From Candidatus Aminicenantota bacterium (GTDB lineage Bacteria > Acidobacteriota > Aminicenantia > Aminicenantales > Aminicenantaceae), in contig JAGGYH010000112.1 of the NCBI GenBank assembly GCA_021162615.1, positions 1 through 55,489 on the forward strand: a stretch of 55,489 nt of DNA. Reading direction: 5' to 3'. Made by a program: the position numbers and the translations under genes. The notes beneath the pieces were generated by a model. It had not been told where the DNA came from. It saw only the letters and a list, made by a program, of their open reading frames with translations, and ran no database searches. Below, piece by piece: positions 54,288-55,489 of the stretch; within the stretch, counting starts at the first letter, position 1; each line of letters opens with the position of its first letter.

Positions 54288-55457
54288 ATGCGATTCATAA
54301 AAAACCCAAACTTTGACTTCATGAAGTACAAATTTATCGCCCTGGGACTATCAGGAATCATCATAGTCATCGGACTCATCAATATCACTGCAGGAAAAGG
54401 CATAAACTATGGTATCGATTTTGCAGGCGGGACCTTGATCCGGGTGATCTTTAAAAATCAGGTTCCCATTGGAGAAGTCCGGAATGCTCTTCAGAAAGCC
54501 GGCATTGAGGGGCCCATAATACAGCAGATGGGCAACACAGGAAGAGAATTTATCATTCGAACCTTACAGGATGTTTCCGAGGAAGAAAACAAACAAAACC
54601 TTGAAACCCATGAAATCGTAGGCAAGATGGTGGTGGATTCTTTGAGAAGCGAGGAAGAACTCAAAGCCGCAGAACAGGATATTCCAGACTTAAACAATGT
54701 AAACCTTGAACACCTCGCTGAAATCCTGGAACCGGAGTACCCTGAAAGAGCCTCTGAAATAGCGGAAACTATAATCAATTATAGGAAATCATCCGAATTA
54801 AAAGGCATCATTCAAGACTATTCTCAATTAGAGGAATTGGAAGGGATCGACTCTGAAGTCATCGATTATTTAAAAGACAAGACCTTCCTCAGCAATGTGG
54901 CTGTTTTAAGCCGTGAAACCGTGGGGCCTCAAATCGGACACGACCTCAGACGCAAAGCCACACAAGCCACCATATGGGCTCTTATCGGAATGCTTATTTA
55001 TATAGGAATACGTTTCAAATACGCCTATGGAGTTGCTGCTATCTTAACACTGACGCATGATGTTCTCATCACAGCAGGAATTTTCTCTCTGACAAACAGG
55101 GAGCTCAATCTCCCTGTCATCGCAGCTATTCTCACCATAGTCGGGTATTCATTAAACGATACTATTGTCATTTTCGACAGGATAAGAGATAATATCAAAC
55201 TTATGAGAAAAACTGATTTCGGAAGTCTTTTGAATGCAAGTATAAACCAGACTCTGAGCAGAACCATTATCACATCAGGAACGACTTTTCTCACTGTAGC
55301 CGCTCTGTTCCTGTTTGGAGGTCAAGTGATCAATGACTTTGCTTTCACCATGATGATTGGCATCATAATAGGTACCTATTCTTCTGTCTATCTATCATGT
55401 TCCATCATATATTTTTGGAAAATTATATTTAAACCAAAAAAAGGTATGGGTAAATAA
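54288..55457 (+). CDS. secF: Protein translocase subunit SecF
   Basis: The 389-residue protein has IDFAGGTLIRV near the first transmembrane helix and the C-terminal motif GYSLNDTIVIFDRIRDN, both standard for SecF. It is longer than most SecF proteins (about 300) because of a roughly 90-residue acidic helical insertion in the periplasmic part (about 95-200, including LEHLAEILEPEYPERASEIA). The stop is at 55455-55457 and the last 32 bases show nothing. Confidence 0.93.
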   Translation: MRFIKNPNFDFMKYKFIALGLSGIIIVIGLINITAGKGINYGIDFAGGTLIRVIFKNQVPIGEVRNALQKAGIEGPIIQQMGNTGREFIIRTLQDVSEEENKQNLETHEIVGKMVVDSLRSEEELKAAEQDIPDLNNVNLEHLAEILEPEYPERASEIAETIINYRKSSELKGIIQDYSQLEELEGIDSEVIDYLKDKTFLSNVAVLSRETVGPQIGHDLRRKATQATIWALIGMLIYIGIRFKYAYGVAAILTLTHDVLITAGIFSLTNRELNLPVIAAILTIVGYSLNDTIVIFDRIRDNIKLMRKTDFGSLLNASINQTLSRTIITSGTTFLTVAALFLFGGQVINDFAFTMMIGIIIGTYSSVYLSCSIIYFWKIIFKPKKGMGK

Positions 55458-55489
55458 TTATTTTAACTTGTAAATTAGCTTTTTTTTAC

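Overview
The window looks like a stretch of chromosome from an uncultured anaerobic Gram-negative bacterium, perhaps of the Candidatus Aminicenantes / Acidobacteriota type. That placement is inference from gene content, not from a marker gene. Signs of anaerobic life are a 2-oxoacid:ferredoxin oxidoreductase operon, the alpha subunit of an oxygen-sensitive class I fumarase, a 2[4Fe-4S] ferredoxin and HypF (NiFe-hydrogenase maturation). Signs of an outer membrane are a beta-barrel protein, exported proteins and a two-propeller sensor kinase. Overall base composition is moderate, with A/T-rich gaps. About 46 protein genes and one tRNA gene are supported.

Layout. 1-3693: an HPr-kinase-like protein and a PqqD-like RiPP-recognition protein, divergent from a large nucleotidyltransferase, then a MntA/HepT (type VII) toxin-antitoxin pair. 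3711-11457 (minus): a propeller histidine kinase, a DegT-family aminotransferase and a cytosolic hybrid kinase. 11729-14778: a TPR protein, a small membrane protein, an HTH/nucleotidyltransferase pair and an endonuclease IV-like TIM barrel. 15043-23129: three large exported proteins (a three-repeat beta protein, a double-vWA protein and a transglutaminase-like protein). 23241-28456: aldehyde dehydrogenase, fumarase alpha subunit and the four-subunit 2-oxoacid:ferredoxin oxidoreductase. 28741-38925: TlpA-type thioredoxin, FabH, outer-membrane protein, M14 carboxypeptidase, coiled-coil protein, HypF, zinc-ribbon membrane protein and M50 protease. 39029-46555 (minus): ferredoxin, TPR anchor protein, alkaline phosphatase, HD-GYP protein, tRNA-Arg(CCT), RecD2 and a DUF62 SAM hydrolase. 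46764-55457: a degenerate phosphodiesterase-like membrane protein, signal peptidase I, YchF, a REP-type (Y1) transposase, then tgt-yajC-secD-secF.

The most striking layer is not a gene cluster but two families of dispersed short mobile repeats. Family B has perfect 28-bp inverted ends (GGGGACATCCC...). It exists as one autonomous copy carrying a Y1 transposase (50468-51198), two 210-bp deletion-type copies without a gene (32944-33153, 37754-37963) and one solo end (24796-24823). Two copies have rewritten the C-termini of neighbouring genes. The autonomous copy sits in the centre of a palindrome that places a TATAAT box 7-9 nt from the start codon of each flanking gene. Family A (CCTGnnnTATTCA ends, 225-253 bp when full length, many shorter derivatives) repeatedly ends just upstream of start codons and may supply ribosome-binding sequence.

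A second recurring pattern is promoters whose -10 box lies only about 6-13 nt from the start codon (mntA, the HTH gene, the DUF62 gene, ychF, tgt, the outer-membrane protein). This suggests leaderless or near-leaderless mRNAs. It is read from sequence only.
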